This document shows positions 9,272 through 18,183 of a DNA stretch of 56,219 bases, piece by piece. Under the pieces are notes generated by a model that did no database searches, was not told the origin of the DNA, and saw only the letters and a program-made list of their open reading frames with translations. The translations under genes and the position numbers were made by a program. Source of the DNA: Megamonas hypermegale (GTDB lineage Bacteria > Bacillota > Negativicutes > Selenomonadales > Selenomonadaceae); the NCBI GenBank assembly GCA_002314325.1, contig DCFC01000029.1, positions 1 through 56,219 of the forward strand. Reading direction: 5' to 3'. Each line of letters begins with the position of its first letter. Position 1 is the first letter of the stretch.

Positions 9272-9346
9272 CTGTTATACCAGTTGATATTTTAAAGCAG
9301 TATAATACTGCTGCTAACAGGCTCGATACATTATTAGCACAACGGG
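9272..9346 (-). repeat. Dispersed palindromic element, internally deleted copy B
   Basis: A 75-bp derivative of the 127-bp element, reading in the minus direction. Both ends are kept, but about 52 bases of the central stem and loop are missing. What remains in the centre is the short palindrome GCAGTATTATACTGC. The deletion joins the two arms at their shared GTATWATAC tract, as expected from slippage across a hairpin. It begins 2 bases after the lytR stop codon in the same orientation as lytR. ATTAATTT occurs on both flanks (9262-9269 and 9348-9355), a possible target duplication that overlaps the lytR stop. Confidence 0.85.
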
Positions 9347-9348
9347 TA

Positions 9349-10845
9349 TTAATTTTGTTTCTGGTAGTCAAGACCGATATTGACTGTTGCCTGTCCCGTA
9401 CTGCCGCCGGACATAATCGTGCAGGCAAAAGGCATACCGTAAAAGCAGTTCAGTTCGTTTTCATTGGCGGTGATGGTGGTGTGTTCGCGTGAAGAAGTAT
9501 TGCCCGTTTCCACGCTGGAGATTTTAAATCCCTTGTGCTTTAGAATGTCGGCAACCTCTGCGCCCGCTCCGTTAATGCCGCTGGAATTTATGACAAGCAC
9601 GGTGATATCTTCGTTTTTAACCGGCGACGCTGTTTCATTCGTCTTGTCCGTTTTTTCTTCTGCCGCATCATCGGCGCTGTCGCCCATCTTCAAACCTTTC
9701 GGCAGCGATTTTTTGTATTGTTCGATAGTGGTTTCCGTATCTTTCTGCGCTTTGGCGTCGAGTGTTATATTCATATTCTGAGCGATAAGTTCACGTGATT
9801 TTGCTATATCTGGTATCCAGTAGCTGATATCTTCGATATAAGCCGGTTTGCCCGGTATCATGGCGGAGTTCAGTCCGTTCTGCTGAATGGTAGGCAAATC
9901 GGTGATTAAGGCAATCATCATATCAAGCGGCATATTGGTTTGAACGGCGGAAGAAACGTTCTTGATGATTTCCGGCAGTTTCGGCAGAACGGAAGGAGAA
10001 ATAACCTGGCTCATCAGTGCTTTCATGAATTTCTGCTGGCGGTTGATACGTCCGATGTCGCCTTCACCGTCGCGGTAGCGTACGTATTGGATAGCCGTCT
10101 TGCCGTCCATGTGCTGCTTACCGGGATACAAGTCGATTACAAGACCGCCGTCATCATCCCACGGGTCTTCGTAATACATTCTTTTTTCCACGTCGATATC
10201 CACACCGCCGACAGCGTCGATGATTTTTTCAAAAGCGTGGACATCAATCATTACATAATAATCCATCGGTACGTTTAAAAAAGCTTCCACTGTTTTCTGC
10301 GTCAGTTCGTGTCCGCCGTAGGCATAGGCATGATTGATTTTATCATAATCGTTTTTTTCGATATGAACACGGGTATCGCGCGGCAAAGACAGTAAAGAAG
10401 CTTTTTTGTCAGCGGGATTGTATGTAAGAACCATTAAGGTGTCGCTGCGGCCGACATCATCAGCGCGTCTGTCCACCCCCATTATCATTATATTAAGGGC
10501 ATTTGACTGCTGGCTGACGACGGTGGGAGCGGCATCTTCATTGTCGCTTGTGCATAAATAATAAATAAAGCCGCCGATAATCATCAGCATAATGATAATA
10601 AGCGCTATTAAACGATTGTAATTTTTTTTCTTTTTATATATTTTTCGCGGTGCAGGAGAATGAATTTCCTCATAATGTTCTTCCTGCCATTTGCGGCTTA
10701 TCCATTCTGGCGCGTCCGGCAGGTCGAAATCCTTATCGCTGTCTTTTGCCGTATCGGAAGCGGCGCTGCTTGTATTATCAGGCGTTATGGTATCAATTAT
10801 ATTATTGTCTGGTTTTTTTTCGTGCTTATCGTTAGTATTGTCCAA
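9349..10845 (-). CDS. lytR: LytR-CpsA-Psr family cell-wall glycopolymer transferase
   Basis: A 498-residue type II membrane protein. It has an acidic cytoplasmic N-terminus (about 1-45), one transmembrane helix (about 74-94, IALIIIMLMIIGGFIYYL), an LCP catalytic domain (about 115-270) and a LytR_C domain near the C-terminus (about 395-495). LCP motifs include MGVDRRADDVGRSDTLMV and LSLPRDTRV, with the conserved Arg and Asp residues that bind the polyprenyl pyrophosphate. The family attaches secondary polymers to peptidoglycan; what is attached in a diderm Firmicute is unclear. A TTG start with AGGAG upstream is chosen. A consensus promoter lies at 10900-10928, so it is probably the first gene of its own transcript. 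Confidence 0.93.
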   Translation of the reverse strand: MDNTNDKHEKKPDNNIIDTITPDNTSSAASDTAKDSDKDFDLPDAPEWISRKWQEEHYEEIHSPAPRKIYKKKKNYNRLIALIIIMLMIIGGFIYYLCTSDNEDAAPTVVSQQSNALNIMIMGVDRRADDVGRSDTLMVLTYNPADKKASLLSLPRDTRVHIEKNDYDKINHAYAYGGHELTQKTVEAFLNVPMDYYVMIDVHAFEKIIDAVGGVDIDVEKRMYYEDPWDDDGGLVIDLYPGKQHMDGKTAIQYVRYRDGEGDIGRINRQQKFMKALMSQVISPSVLPKLPEIIKNVSSAVQTNMPLDMMIALITDLPTIQQNGLNSAMIPGKPAYIEDISYWIPDIAKSRELIAQNMNITLDAKAQKDTETTIEQYKKSLPKGLKMGDSADDAAEEKTDKTNETASPVKNEDITVLVINSSGINGAGAEVADILKHKGFKISSVETGNTSSREHTTITANENELNCFYGMPFACTIMSGGSTGQATVNIGLDYQKQN

Positions 10846-10899
10846 AATAAAAAACTCCTATAATAATTATTAAGGTAAGATGATTGTATCAACCTAGTT

Positions 10900-10928
10900 A
10901 GTATATCAGATATAGAGCGGGTTTTCAA
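10900..10928 (-). promoter_or_regulatory. Sigma-A type promoter for lytR
   Basis: On the minus strand TTGAAA (10923-10928) is followed after 17 bases by TATACT (10900-10905), about 55 bases upstream of the lytR start. The spacing and both boxes are near consensus. Confidence 0.75.
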
Positions 10929-11024
10929 TTTTCAAATGACGTTAATATTTATAAAACCTATGTATAAAAATGTAAAACAAAAGCATTCTTTTTTAAATTT
11001 ATACAATTTTAGTGCAAATTTTTC

Positions 11025-11053
11025 TTGATTTTTAGCCGATAAACACTTATACT
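11025..11053 (+). promoter_or_regulatory. Sigma-A type promoter for the zinc-ribbon gene
   Basis: TTGATT (11025-11030), 17 bases, then TATACT (11048-11053), giving a leader of about 90 bases before the start codon at 11153. The 305-bp gap between lytR and this gene (10846-11152) holds only the two divergent promoters and AT-rich sequence; no other gene or structure was seen. Confidence 0.75.
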
Positions 11054-11152
11054 AAGAGCAGTAAACAGCTTTTTTGTTCTGACGTAATAGACATGTGCTT
11101 CTGGATGAAACGGCGTGGTTTAATTGATTTGAACGTTTAAGGAGTTTTTTTA

Positions 11153-11440
11153 ATGGAGTTTCAAGACAAAACATTAGTATGCAAAGATTGCGGTAAAGAG
11201 TTTATTTTCAGTGCAGGCGAACAGGCTTTCTACGCTGAAAAAGGATTTGAAAACGAACCGGCACGTTGCCATGAATGCCGTGATAAAAGACGTCGTGAAC
11301 GCAGTGGCGAAGCACAGCAGCGTCAGATGTACACTGTACAGTGCGCACAGTGTGGAAAAGAAACGCAAGTTCCGTTTGAACCGAAAGGTGACCGCCCTGT
11401 TTATTGCCGTGACTGCTTTAATGCAAGACGCAATAAATAA
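11153..11440 (+). CDS. Small double zinc-ribbon protein
   Basis: A 95-residue basic protein with eight cysteines in four CxxC pairs at 10/13, 39/42, 64/67 and 85/88. This arrangement makes two Cys4 zinc ribbons. The first resembles the probable zinc-ribbon domain seen in many small Firmicute proteins (LVCKDCGKEF, then CHECRDKRRRER). An Arg-rich stretch follows the first module, which suggests nucleic-acid or ribosome contact, but that is inference. Such proteins lack a firm function. It has its own strong promoter, an AAGGAG site and its own terminator, so it is a single-gene transcript and likely well expressed. Confidence 0.85.
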   Translation: MEFQDKTLVCKDCGKEFIFSAGEQAFYAEKGFENEPARCHECRDKRRRERSGEAQQRQMYTVQCAQCGKETQVPFEPKGDRPVYCRDCFNARRNK

Positions 11441-11473
11441 TCGTTTAATCGTTAATTTGTCCTAACCGGCAAC

Positions 11474-11500
11474 GAAGCTCGGATTTGTCCGGGCTTTTTT
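11474..11500 (+). terminator. Intrinsic terminator after the zinc-ribbon gene
   Basis: The stem AAGCTCGGA / TCCGGGCTT has a short loop and is followed by a run of seven T, about 35 bases after the stop codon. Confidence 0.8.
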
Positions 11501-11548
11501 TACGGCTCAGGGCTGATTATAATTTTATTGAAAGGATGTAGGACATAA

Positions 11549-12340
11549 ATGAGTAAAAAATTGTTAATGCTTTGCGCTCTGTGTGTTTTTGCCGTAAGTG
11601 CGTTGTTTGCAGGCTGCGGCGGACAGGAACAGGCGAAAGGCTCCGAAGATGGCGAAAAAGTTCTGCGCGTAGGCGTAAATGCGGATTTTGCTCCGTTTGA
11701 ATTCCAGGATGAAAACGGCAGCAGCGAATATCAGGGCTTCGATATGGACCTTATCCGCGCTGTAGCCAAAGAAATGGGTTATACGGCTGATATTCAGAAC
11801 ATCAACTTTGACGGACTTATTCCTGCTATGGAATCTGGTAATATCGATATTATCGCTTCCGGTATGACAATCAACGATACACGTAAACAACAGGTTGACT
11901 TTTCCGACCCGTACTACACTTCCGGTCTGACAATTGTTGTTCCTGTTGACAATCAGGACATTAAAGGCTTCGCTGATTTGAAAGGCAAACGCATTGCTGT
12001 ACAGATTGGTACAACCAGCATGGCTGAAGCACAGAAAATTGAAGGTGCTGAAGTAAAAGCTTTAAATAGCTCCGCCGATACTTTCATGGAACTTAAAGCC
12101 GGCAATGTTGATGCAGTAATCAATGACCTTCCGGTAAATGATTATTTCATTAAGAAAACTGGTGCTACGGACGTAAAACGTCTGGAAGAAAGATTAACTT
12201 CTGAAGAATACGGTTTTGCAATGAAGAAAGGCAATACTGAATTAGTGCAGAAAGTTAATGACGCACTGAAAACTCTTAAAGAAAATGGTGAATACGACAA
12301 AATCTATGAAAAATGGTTTGGTACAAAACCGGGCAAATAA
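11549..12340 (+). CDS. Polar amino-acid ABC transporter substrate-binding lipoprotein
   Basis: A 263-residue family 3 solute-binding protein. The signal peptide ends in the lipobox LFAGC with the lipidated Cys at residue 23, so it is a membrane-anchored lipoprotein. The mature part begins near LRVGVNADFAPFEFQDENG and contains the family motif GFDMDLIRAVAKEMG. A conserved IASGMTINDTRKQQVDFSDPY-type segment follows, shown here only in part. It delivers polar amino acids (glutamine, arginine or a similar substrate) to the permease and ATPase encoded directly downstream. A strong hairpin at 12367-12393 separates it from them, consistent with the binding protein being made in excess. The exact substrate cannot be read from the sequence. 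Confidence 0.93.
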   Translation: MSKKLLMLCALCVFAVSALFAGCGGQEQAKGSEDGEKVLRVGVNADFAPFEFQDENGSSEYQGFDMDLIRAVAKEMGYTADIQNINFDGLIPAMESGNIDIIASGMTINDTRKQQVDFSDPYYTSGLTIVVPVDNQDIKGFADLKGKRIAVQIGTTSMAEAQKIEGAEVKALNSSADTFMELKAGNVDAVINDLPVNDYFIKKTGATDVKRLEERLTSEEYGFAMKKGNTELVQKVNDALKTLKENGEYDKIYEKWFGTKPGK

Positions 12341-12366
12341 TAGATTTTATGACGTGGCAACCTGAC

Positions 12367-12393
12367 AGGGCACTGTTTCTCAGTGCCCTTTTT
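12367..12393 (+). terminator. Intercistronic terminator or attenuator
   Basis: Perfect 9-bp arms AGGGCACTG / CAGTGCCCT enclose a 5-base loop and are followed by five T. It lies 27 bases after the binding-protein stop, inside the transporter operon. Partial termination here would lower permease and ATPase expression relative to the binding protein. Confidence 0.8.
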
Positions 12394-12427
12394 CTGTAAT
12401 AGGCAAGAAGGTAAGGAGGATTTAATT

Positions 12428-13081
12428 TTGGATTTTAGATTTGATATTATTGTAAATGCCTTTCCTTTGCTGATAGAAGGGGCTATATTCACAATACAGA
12501 TTACGGTTTTAAGCGTGGCTCTCGGTATTGTCATCGGTCTGTTCGTCGGTATCGGACGCATCAGCAAGATAAAAATAATAAAATGGCTGTCGGCTGTTTA
12601 TGTAGACTTTTTGCGCGGCACGCCGCTCTTGGTGCAGATATTCCTGATATATTTCGCCCTGCCTGTTATAACGGGCATAAAAATGAACCCGTTCGTAGCG
12701 GCTGTAACGGCTTGCAGTATTAACAGCGGCGCATACGTAGCCGAAATTTTCCGAGCAGGTATTCAGTCCATTGATGATGGTCAGATGGAAGCGGGCCGCT
12801 CGCTCGGTCTTTCCTGGGTGCAGACGATGCGCTATATTATTATTCCGCAAGCATTTAAACGTGTAATTCCGCCGCTCGGCAATGAATTTATCGCCCTGCT
12901 GAAAGACTCGTCGCTTGTTTCGGTAATCGGCTTTGAAGAACTGACCCGCCGCGGACAGCTCGTTATCGCCAGAACGTACGCATCTTTGGAAATCTGGATT
13001 TGCGTTGCGCTCATTTATCTGGTGATGACACTTTCGATATCCCGCTTCGTAGCATATTTGGAAAGAAGGTATCAAGTATAA
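12428..13081 (+). CDS. Polar amino-acid ABC transporter permease
   Basis: A 217-residue His/Glu/Gln/Arg/opine-family permease. It has about five transmembrane helices and the EAA loop near residues 110-140 ([19 protein letters not shown]), which docks on the ATPase. An upstream in-frame ATG at 12383 exists. The TTG at 12428 is preferred because AAGGAGG lies 8 bases before it and the protein then begins directly with the family's first helix. It ends 1 base before the ATPase gene, so the two are coupled. Confidence 0.92.
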   Translation: MDFRFDIIVNAFPLLIEGAIFTIQITVLSVALGIVIGLFVGIGRISKIKIIKWLSAVYVDFLRGTPLLVQIFLIYFALPVITGIKMNPFVAAVTACSINSGAYVAEIFRAGIQSIDDGQMEAGRSLGLSWVQTMRYIIIPQAFKRVIPPLGNEFIALLKDSSLVSVIGFEELTRRGQLVIARTYASLEIWICVALIYLVMTLSISRFVAYLERRYQV

Positions 13082-13082
13082 T

Positions 13083-13808
13083 ATGGCAATGATAGAAATT
13101 AAAAATCTGCATAAGTCTTTTGGTCATATAGAAGTATTAAAAGGCGTGGATGTTTCTGTTGAAGAACAGGAAGTGGTCGTTATCATCGGACCGAGTGGTT
13201 CCGGTAAATCGACGCTGCTCCGCTGCATGAATTATCTGGAAGAGCCGACCAGCGGCGATATCACCGTTAACAATATGAAACTCGATAAACATGCAGATAT
13301 CAATAAAATCCGTGAAAATATCGGTATGGTTTTCCAGCGTTTCAATCTGTTCCCGCATATGACCGTTTTGGAAAATATCACTTTGGCACCGATGAAAGTG
13401 CTGAAGGTTTCTAAAAGCGAAGCAGTGGAAACGGCTATGGATTTACTGCAGCGCGTCGGTCTGAAAGAAAAAGCATCCGCTTATCCGAGCCAGCTTTCCG
13501 GCGGTCAGCAGCAGCGTGTAGCGATTGCCCGCGCACTTGCCATGAAGCCGAAAGTAATGCTGTTTGACGAACCGACCTCCGCTCTTGACCCGGAAATGGT
13601 TACAGAAGTATTGGATGTTATGAAAAAACTGGCGCAGCAGGGCATGACGATGGTTGTTGTTACGCACGAAATGGGCTTTGCCAGAGAAGTGGGCGACCGT
13701 GTGCTGTTTGTCGATGAAGGCAAAATCATCGAAGAAGGCACGCCGAAGGAAATTTTTGAAAATCCTAAGCAGGAACGTACGAAATTATTCCTGTCAAAAA
13801 TTTTATAA
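13083..13808 (+). CDS. glnQ: Polar amino-acid ABC transporter ATPase
   Basis: A 241-residue ATP-binding subunit of the GlnQ/HisP type that powers uptake with the upstream permease. Walker A is [11 protein letters not shown] at about 33-43, the Q-loop is [14 protein letters not shown] near 83-96, the signature is [15 protein letters not shown] at about 138-152, and Walker B is [14 protein letters not shown] near 158-171. The switch His follows in VVTHEMGFA. The length matches the family. The stop codon lies inside the left copy of an 11-base direct repeat that flanks repeat element C. Confidence 0.95.
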   Translation: MAMIEIKNLHKSFGHIEVLKGVDVSVEEQEVVVIIGPSGSGKSTLLRCMNYLEEPTSGDITVNNMKLDKHADINKIRENIGMVFQRFNLFPHMTVLENITLAPMKVLKVSKSEAVETAMDLLQRVGLKEKASAYPSQLSGGQQQRVAIARALAMKPKVMLFDEPTSALDPEMVTEVLDVMKKLAQQGMTMVVVTHEMGFAREVGDRVLFVDEGKIIEEGTPKEIFENPKQERTKLFLSKIL

Positions 13809-13815
13809 GATATTA

Positions 13816-13943
13816 CCGATTGTTCTAGTAAAACATCGAGCCTGTAATCAGCAGTATAATACTTTATATTCGTTCGATGTTGGCACTTAACCTCACTGAA
13901 TATAAAGTATTATACTGCTTTAGAAAATCAACTAGCACAATGG
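13816..13943 (+). repeat. Dispersed 127-bp palindromic element, copy C
   Basis: The best-preserved copy (128 bp). Ends CCGATTGTTCTAGT and ACTAGCACAATGG are inverted repeats. The internal arms (about 13851-13871 and 13899-13919) form a near-perfect stem. The element starts 7 bases after the glnQ stop, in glnQ orientation. The flanking sequence ATAAGATATTA is present on both sides (13805-13815 and 13944-13954), exactly bordering the element. That is the signature of a target-site duplication. No coding capacity. Confidence 0.9.
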
Positions 13944-13968
13944 ATAAGATATTATATGATATTATGCG

Positions 13969-14007
13969 AAAGGACGGCTGAGAATTTTTATTTAGACCGT
14001 CCTTTTT
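13969..14007 (+). terminator. Intrinsic terminator of the amino-acid transporter operon
   Basis: Arms AAAGGACGG (13969-13977) and CCGTCCTTT (13997-14005) are followed by further T residues. It lies after repeat C and directly before the rpoB promoter. Confidence 0.85.
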
Positions 14008-14009
14008 TG

Positions 14010-14038
14010 TTGACAAACAAAAAATTTTTTGGTAAAAT
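14010..14038 (+). promoter_or_regulatory. Main promoter of rpoBC
   Basis: TTGACA (14010-14015), 17 bases, then TAAAAT (14033-14038). It abuts the upstream terminator and leaves a leader of about 370 bases before rpoB. Confidence 0.8.
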
Positions 14039-14141
14039 TTTTTATTACCAGACGTATGAAGATTAGATGAAAAATCTTTGTACAAAAGCGAAAAACTATA
14101 TGTTTTTTGCAGGATTGTTATGCTAAAATAATCCTTGGGGA

Positions 14142-14170
14142 TTGACATAAACCCTGTAAAAAAGTATGTC
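14142..14170 (+). promoter_or_regulatory. Possible second rpoBC promoter
   Basis: TTGACA (14142-14147) and TATGTC (14165-14170) are separated by 17 bases. The -35 box is perfect but the -10 box is poor, so this is tentative. Confidence 0.35.
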
Positions 14171-14240
14171 ATCAAGTAACTATCCTTGATTAATGTTGTA
14201 GATTTATCTATGACTTTATATATTTTTAGGAGTGGATGAT

Positions 14241-14273
14241 ATGTACAAAAAGAAATATGTTCGGCAAATATAA
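14241..14273 (+). CDS. Possible 10-residue leader peptide upstream of rpoB
   Basis: A short reading frame, MYKKKYVRQI, starts with ATG and has an AGGAGTGG ribosome site 6-7 bases upstream. It is basic and begins with three consecutive lysine codons. It ends 1 base before an inverted repeat (14275-14311), an arrangement used in translational or transcriptional attenuation. It may instead be a chance frame; only the ribosome site and position support it. Confidence 0.4.
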   Translation: MYKKKYVRQI

Positions 14274-14274
14274 A

Positions 14275-14311
14275 GCAAGGTCTTTAAAAAGAAAAAGCGC
14301 CTTGCCTTTTT
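14275..14311 (+). terminator. Terminator-like hairpin in the rpoB leader
   Basis: Arms GCAAGG (14275-14280) and CCTTGC (14300-14305) enclose a smaller TCTTT/AAAGA hairpin and are followed by CTTTTT. A second small inverted repeat, CGTTAAT/ATTAACG, follows at about 14314-14332. The stem is only 6 bp, so termination would be partial at most. Confidence 0.45.
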
Positions 14312-14413
14312 AACGTTAATAGACAATTAACGGCTGCAGAACATGTTTTTTTCAAAGCGTGTCGTTCACAGATTTCAATTAGTTTCAATTCGGTTTGAGG
14401 GGTGAAGATTTTA

Positions 14414-17400
14414 ATGTTCAATCCTGTCTCAGTTGGTAAACGGACCAGGTATAGCTATGCCAAAATCAAAGAGGTTATGGATATGCCTCATCTTCTGGAT
14501 ATCCAGAGAAATTCCTATGATTGGTTTATGAAGGAAGGCTTGCAGGAAATTTTCCACGATATTTCTCCTATACAGGGATTTACGGGAAATCTTGTACTGT
14601 CGTTTGAAGGTTTTTCTTTAGGAAAACCAAAATATGATATTGATGAATGTAAAGAACGTGATGTTACGTATGCTGCGCCTTTACGTGTCAATGTGCGCCT
14701 GGTTAATAATGATACTGGCGAAGTAAAAGAACAGGAAGTTTTCATGGGCGATTTCCCGCTCATGACGGAAACAGGTACATTCATTATCAATGGTGCGGAA
14801 CGTGTTATCGTAAGTCAGCTCGTTCGTTCACCGGGTGCTTATTACAGTGAAAATATAGACCCGACGGGTAAAAGACTGTACAATACCACAGTTATTCCTA
14901 ACCGCGGTGCATGGATAGAATTTGAAACGGATTTAAACGATGTTATTTCCGTTCGCCTTGACCGCAATCGTAAACTGCCGGCAACGGTATTAATCCGTGC
15001 ATTGGGTTACGGCACGAATGATGCCATTATGTCTTTGTTTGATAATGATGAACGCATTAGAAACACTATAGACCGTGACAATACAGTAACAAAAGATGAA
15101 GCGTTGGTGGAAATCTATAAAAGACAGCGTCCGGGCGACCCGCCTACAGTAGATAATGCCAAACAGCTTTTAGAACAGCTTTTATTCGACCCGAAACGCT
15201 ATGATTTGGCTACGGTCGGCCGTTATAAACTTACGAAAAAGCTCGGCTGGAAACGCCGTATTCTCGGTAAGAAACTGGCGCAGCCGCTCGTAGACCAGGA
15301 AACAGGCGAAATAATCGTTCCTGCCGACGTGATTGTCGACTCTTCCATGGTGGAAAACATCACGGTTGAACAGGAAGCGGCTATTTTTGGCGAAGATGAA
15401 CCGGCAATCGTTTATATTAAGGATAAAAGCGATAATCGCATCAAAATGATTTGCTCGCGTACACTGCCGTATCATCACCGTACAATCACCATAAATGATA
15501 TTATTGCCTCCATCAGTTATCTGCTTAACCTGATGGACGGTCATGGACATAAAGACGATATCGACCATTTGGGCAACCGTCGTATCCGTTCCGTGGGCGA
15601 ACTTTTGCAAAATCAGTTCCGCATCGGTTTATCTCGCATGGAACGCGTAATCAGAGAACGCATGAATACGCAGGATAACGATGTTATCACGCCGCAGGCG
15701 CTTGTGAACATCCGTCCTGTAGTGGCTGCGATTAAAGAATTCTTCGGTTCCAGCCAGCTGTCGCAGTTCATGGACCAGAACAATCCGCTCAGTGAACTTA
15801 CGCATAAACGCCGTCTGTCCGCACTCGGTCCTGGCGGTCTCAGCCGTGAACGCGCAGGGTTCGAAGTACGTGACGTACACAACTCTCACTACGGCCGTAT
15901 GTGTCCTATTGAAACGCCGGAAGGTCCGAACATCGGTCTTATCGGTTCTTTGGCAACGTATGCGCGTATCAATGAATTCGGCTTTATGGAAACGCCGTAT
16001 CGCCGCGTCGATAAAGTCAATAAAGTAGTAACGAACGATGTCCGCTATTTGACGGCGGATGAAGAAGACGATTTGGTAATCGCTCAGGCCAATGAACCGC
16101 TGGATGAAAACAACTGGTTCAAAGCTAACCGCGTAACGGCGCGTGTGCATGAAGAAACGATGCTCGTCGATGCGGACAGCGTTGATTTCATGGACGTTTC
16201 GCCGAAACAGATTGTATCCATTGCTACAGCGATGATACCGTTCCTTGAAAACGACGACGCGAACCGCGCACTCATGGGGGCGAACATGCAGCGTCAGGCT
16301 GTGCCGCTGTTCAGAACGCAGGCTCCGCTTGTCGGCACAGGTATGGAATATAAAGCAGCGTGCGACTCCGGCGTTATGATACTTGCCAAACATGCCGGTG
16401 AAGTTGTCCGTGTAACGGCTGATTTCATCGAAGTACGCGCTGACGAAACGGGTGAAATCGACCATTATAAATTGCAGAAATACATGCGCTCCAACCAGGG
16501 AACATGTATAAATCAGGTGCCGATTGTTTATAAAGGCGACCATGTAGAAGCGAAAGAACCGATTGCCGACGGTCCGGCAACAGACCACGGCGAACTGGCG
16601 CTCGGCTATAACGTAATCGTAGCGTACATGCCTTGGGAAGGCTATAACTACGAAGATGCTATCTTGCTCAGCGAAAAACTGGTAAAAGAAGATATTTACA
16701 CTTCCATCCATATTGAAGAATATGAATGCGATGCCCGTGATACGAAACTCGGACCGGAAGAAATTACGCAGGATATTCCGAATGTAGCGGAAGATGCACT
16801 GCGCGATTTAGACGCCGACGGTATTATCCGTATCGGTGCGGAAGTACGCGCCGGTGATATTCTCGTCGGTAAAGTTACGCCGAAAGGCGAAACGGAACTC
16901 ACGGCGGAAGAAAGACTGCTCCGTGCTATTTTCGGTGAAAAAGCGCGCGAAGTGCGCGATACGTCGCTACGCGTACCGCATGGTGAAGCTGGCCGTATCG
17001 TTGACGTAAAAATCTTTACCCGCGCCAATAATGATGAACTGCCGCCGGGTGTAAACCAGCTCGTCCGTGTATATATCGCCCAGAAACGTAAAATCTCCGT
17101 CGGCGATAAGATGGCCGGCCGTCACGGTAACAAAGGGGTTGTATCCCGCGTTATGCGTGAAGAAGATATGCCGTTTCTGCCGGACGGTACACCGGTAAAT
17201 ATCGTGCTCAATCCGCTCGGTGTGCCGTCGCGTATGAACATCGGTCAGGTACTGGAAACACATCTCGGTATGGCTGTACGTGAGCTCGGTATGCAGATTA
17301 AGGCGGGCGACCCGACAGTTGAACAGCGTCTGCGTGAAATCGGTTATGATTATGATAAATACGGTATGCCGAAACCGGATGTTGCCGGTATCCATATTGC

Positions 17401-18127
17401 AACGCCGGTATTTGACGGTGCCAAAGGTAATGAAGTGTTTGAAACGCTGAAAGCCTCCGGTTTCTCTGATAACGGCAAGACAATCCTGTATGACGGACGT
17501 ACCGGCGAACCGTTTGAAAATCCGGTTACTGTCGGCTGTGTGTACATGCTGAAACTGCATCATCTCGTTGATGATAAAATCCATGCGCGCTCCACCGGTC
17601 CGTACTCGCTCGTAACGCAGCAGCCGCTCGGCGGTAAAGCTCAGTTCGGCGGTCAGCGTTTCGGGGAAATGGAAGTTTGGGCATTGGAAGCATACGGTGC
17701 AGCATATACGCTGCAAGAAATCCTGACAGTTAAATCTGACGATGTTGTCGGACGTGTAAAAACGTATGAAGCAATCGTAAAAGGCGAAAATATTCCGGAA
17801 CCGGGCGTACCGGAATCCTTCAAAGTTTTGATTAAGGAATTGCAGAGTATCGGTCTTGATATTAAAGTGCTCTCCGAAGATGCACAGGAAATCATGATTA
17901 ACGATATGGAAGACGATGTAAACGAAACGGCGAAAGAACTCGGTATGGACGCTACGGCGGCCAAAGAATCATACGGCCAGCCAGTAAATACGGATGAAGT
18001 TTCCAACGAAAACACGGTTGACGACGATTATACGAGCGATAATGCCGGCAGCGCCGACGACAATATCGACGACAGCGACATTATTGCCGATTTGGATAAA
18101 TTTAACGCTGATGATTTAGATAAATAA
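14414..18127 (+). CDS. rpoB: RNA polymerase beta subunit
   Basis: The 1237-residue beta subunit of RNA polymerase. The N-terminal signature is [19 protein letters not shown]. The rifampicin region (about nt 15745-15930) reads [20 protein letters not shown] followed by [19 protein letters not shown]. The residues usually changed in rifampicin resistance (the Asp, His and Ser equivalents of E. coli 516, 526 and 531) are wild type. The C-terminal clamp has the usual [20 protein letters not shown]. An acidic, low-complexity tail of about 50 residues ends the protein. ATG at 14414 is preferred over GTG at 14402, because GAGGGGTG is 9 bases before the ATG and overlaps the GTG. It is followed by rpoC after 56 bases. 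Confidence 0.98.
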   Translation: MFNPVSVGKRTRYSYAKIKEVMDMPHLLDIQRNSYDWFMKEGLQEIFHDISPIQGFTGNLVLSFEGFSLGKPKYDIDECKERDVTYAAPLRVNVRLVNNDTGEVKEQEVFMGDFPLMTETGTFIINGAERVIVSQLVRSPGAYYSENIDPTGKRLYNTTVIPNRGAWIEFETDLNDVISVRLDRNRKLPATVLIRALGYGTNDAIMSLFDNDERIRNTIDRDNTVTKDEALVEIYKRQRPGDPPTVDNAKQLLEQLLFDPKRYDLATVGRYKLTKKLGWKRRILGKKLAQPLVDQETGEIIVPADVIVDSSMVENITVEQEAAIFGEDEPAIVYIKDKSDNRIKMICSRTLPYHHRTITINDIIASISYLLNLMDGHGHKDDIDHLGNRRIRSVGELLQNQFRIGLSRMERVIRERMNTQDNDVITPQALVNIRPVVAAIKEFFGSSQLSQFMDQNNPLSELTHKRRLSALGPGGLSRERAGFEVRDVHNSHYGRMCPIETPEGPNIGLIGSLATYARINEFGFMETPYRRVDKVNKVVTNDVRYLTADEEDDLVIAQANEPLDENNWFKANRVTARVHEETMLVDADSVDFMDVSPKQIVSIATAMIPFLENDDANRALMGANMQRQAVPLFRTQAPLVGTGMEYKAACDSGVMILAKHAGEVVRVTADFIEVRADETGEIDHYKLQKYMRSNQGTCINQVPIVYKGDHVEAKEPIADGPATDHGELALGYNVIVAYMPWEGYNYEDAILLSEKLVKEDIYTSIHIEEYECDARDTKLGPEEITQDIPNVAEDALRDLDADGIIRIGAEVRAGDILVGKVTPKGETELTAEERLLRAIFGEKAREVRDTSLRVPHGEAGRIVDVKIFTRANNDELPPGVNQLVRVYIAQKRKISVGDKMAGRHGNKGVVSRVMREEDMPFLPDGTPVNIVLNPLGVPSRMNIGQVLETHLGMAVRELGMQIKAGDPTVEQRLREIGYDYDKYGMPKPDVAGIHIATPVFDGAKGNEVFETLKASGFSDNGKTILYDGRTGEPFENPVTVGCVYMLKLHHLVDDKIHARSTGPYSLVTQQPLGGKAQFGGQRFGEMEVWALEAYGAAYTLQEILTVKSDDVVGRVKTYEAIVKGENIPEPGVPESFKVLIKELQSIGLDIKVLSEDAQEIMINDMEDDVNETAKELGMDATAAKESYGQPVNTDEVSNENTVDDDYTSDNAGSADDNIDDSDIIADLDKFNADDLDK

Positions 18128-18183
18128 ATTGAACGCTTATTATAGATACAAGGCTGAATTTAGAGAAAGGGAGTGACAGCCCC

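Noticed and set aside
15629..16711. A 360-codon open frame antisense to rpoB
   Set aside because: His/Tyr/Phe/Arg-rich composition typical of antisense shadows of biased codons, no ribosome site, and rpoB covers the region with strong family matches.
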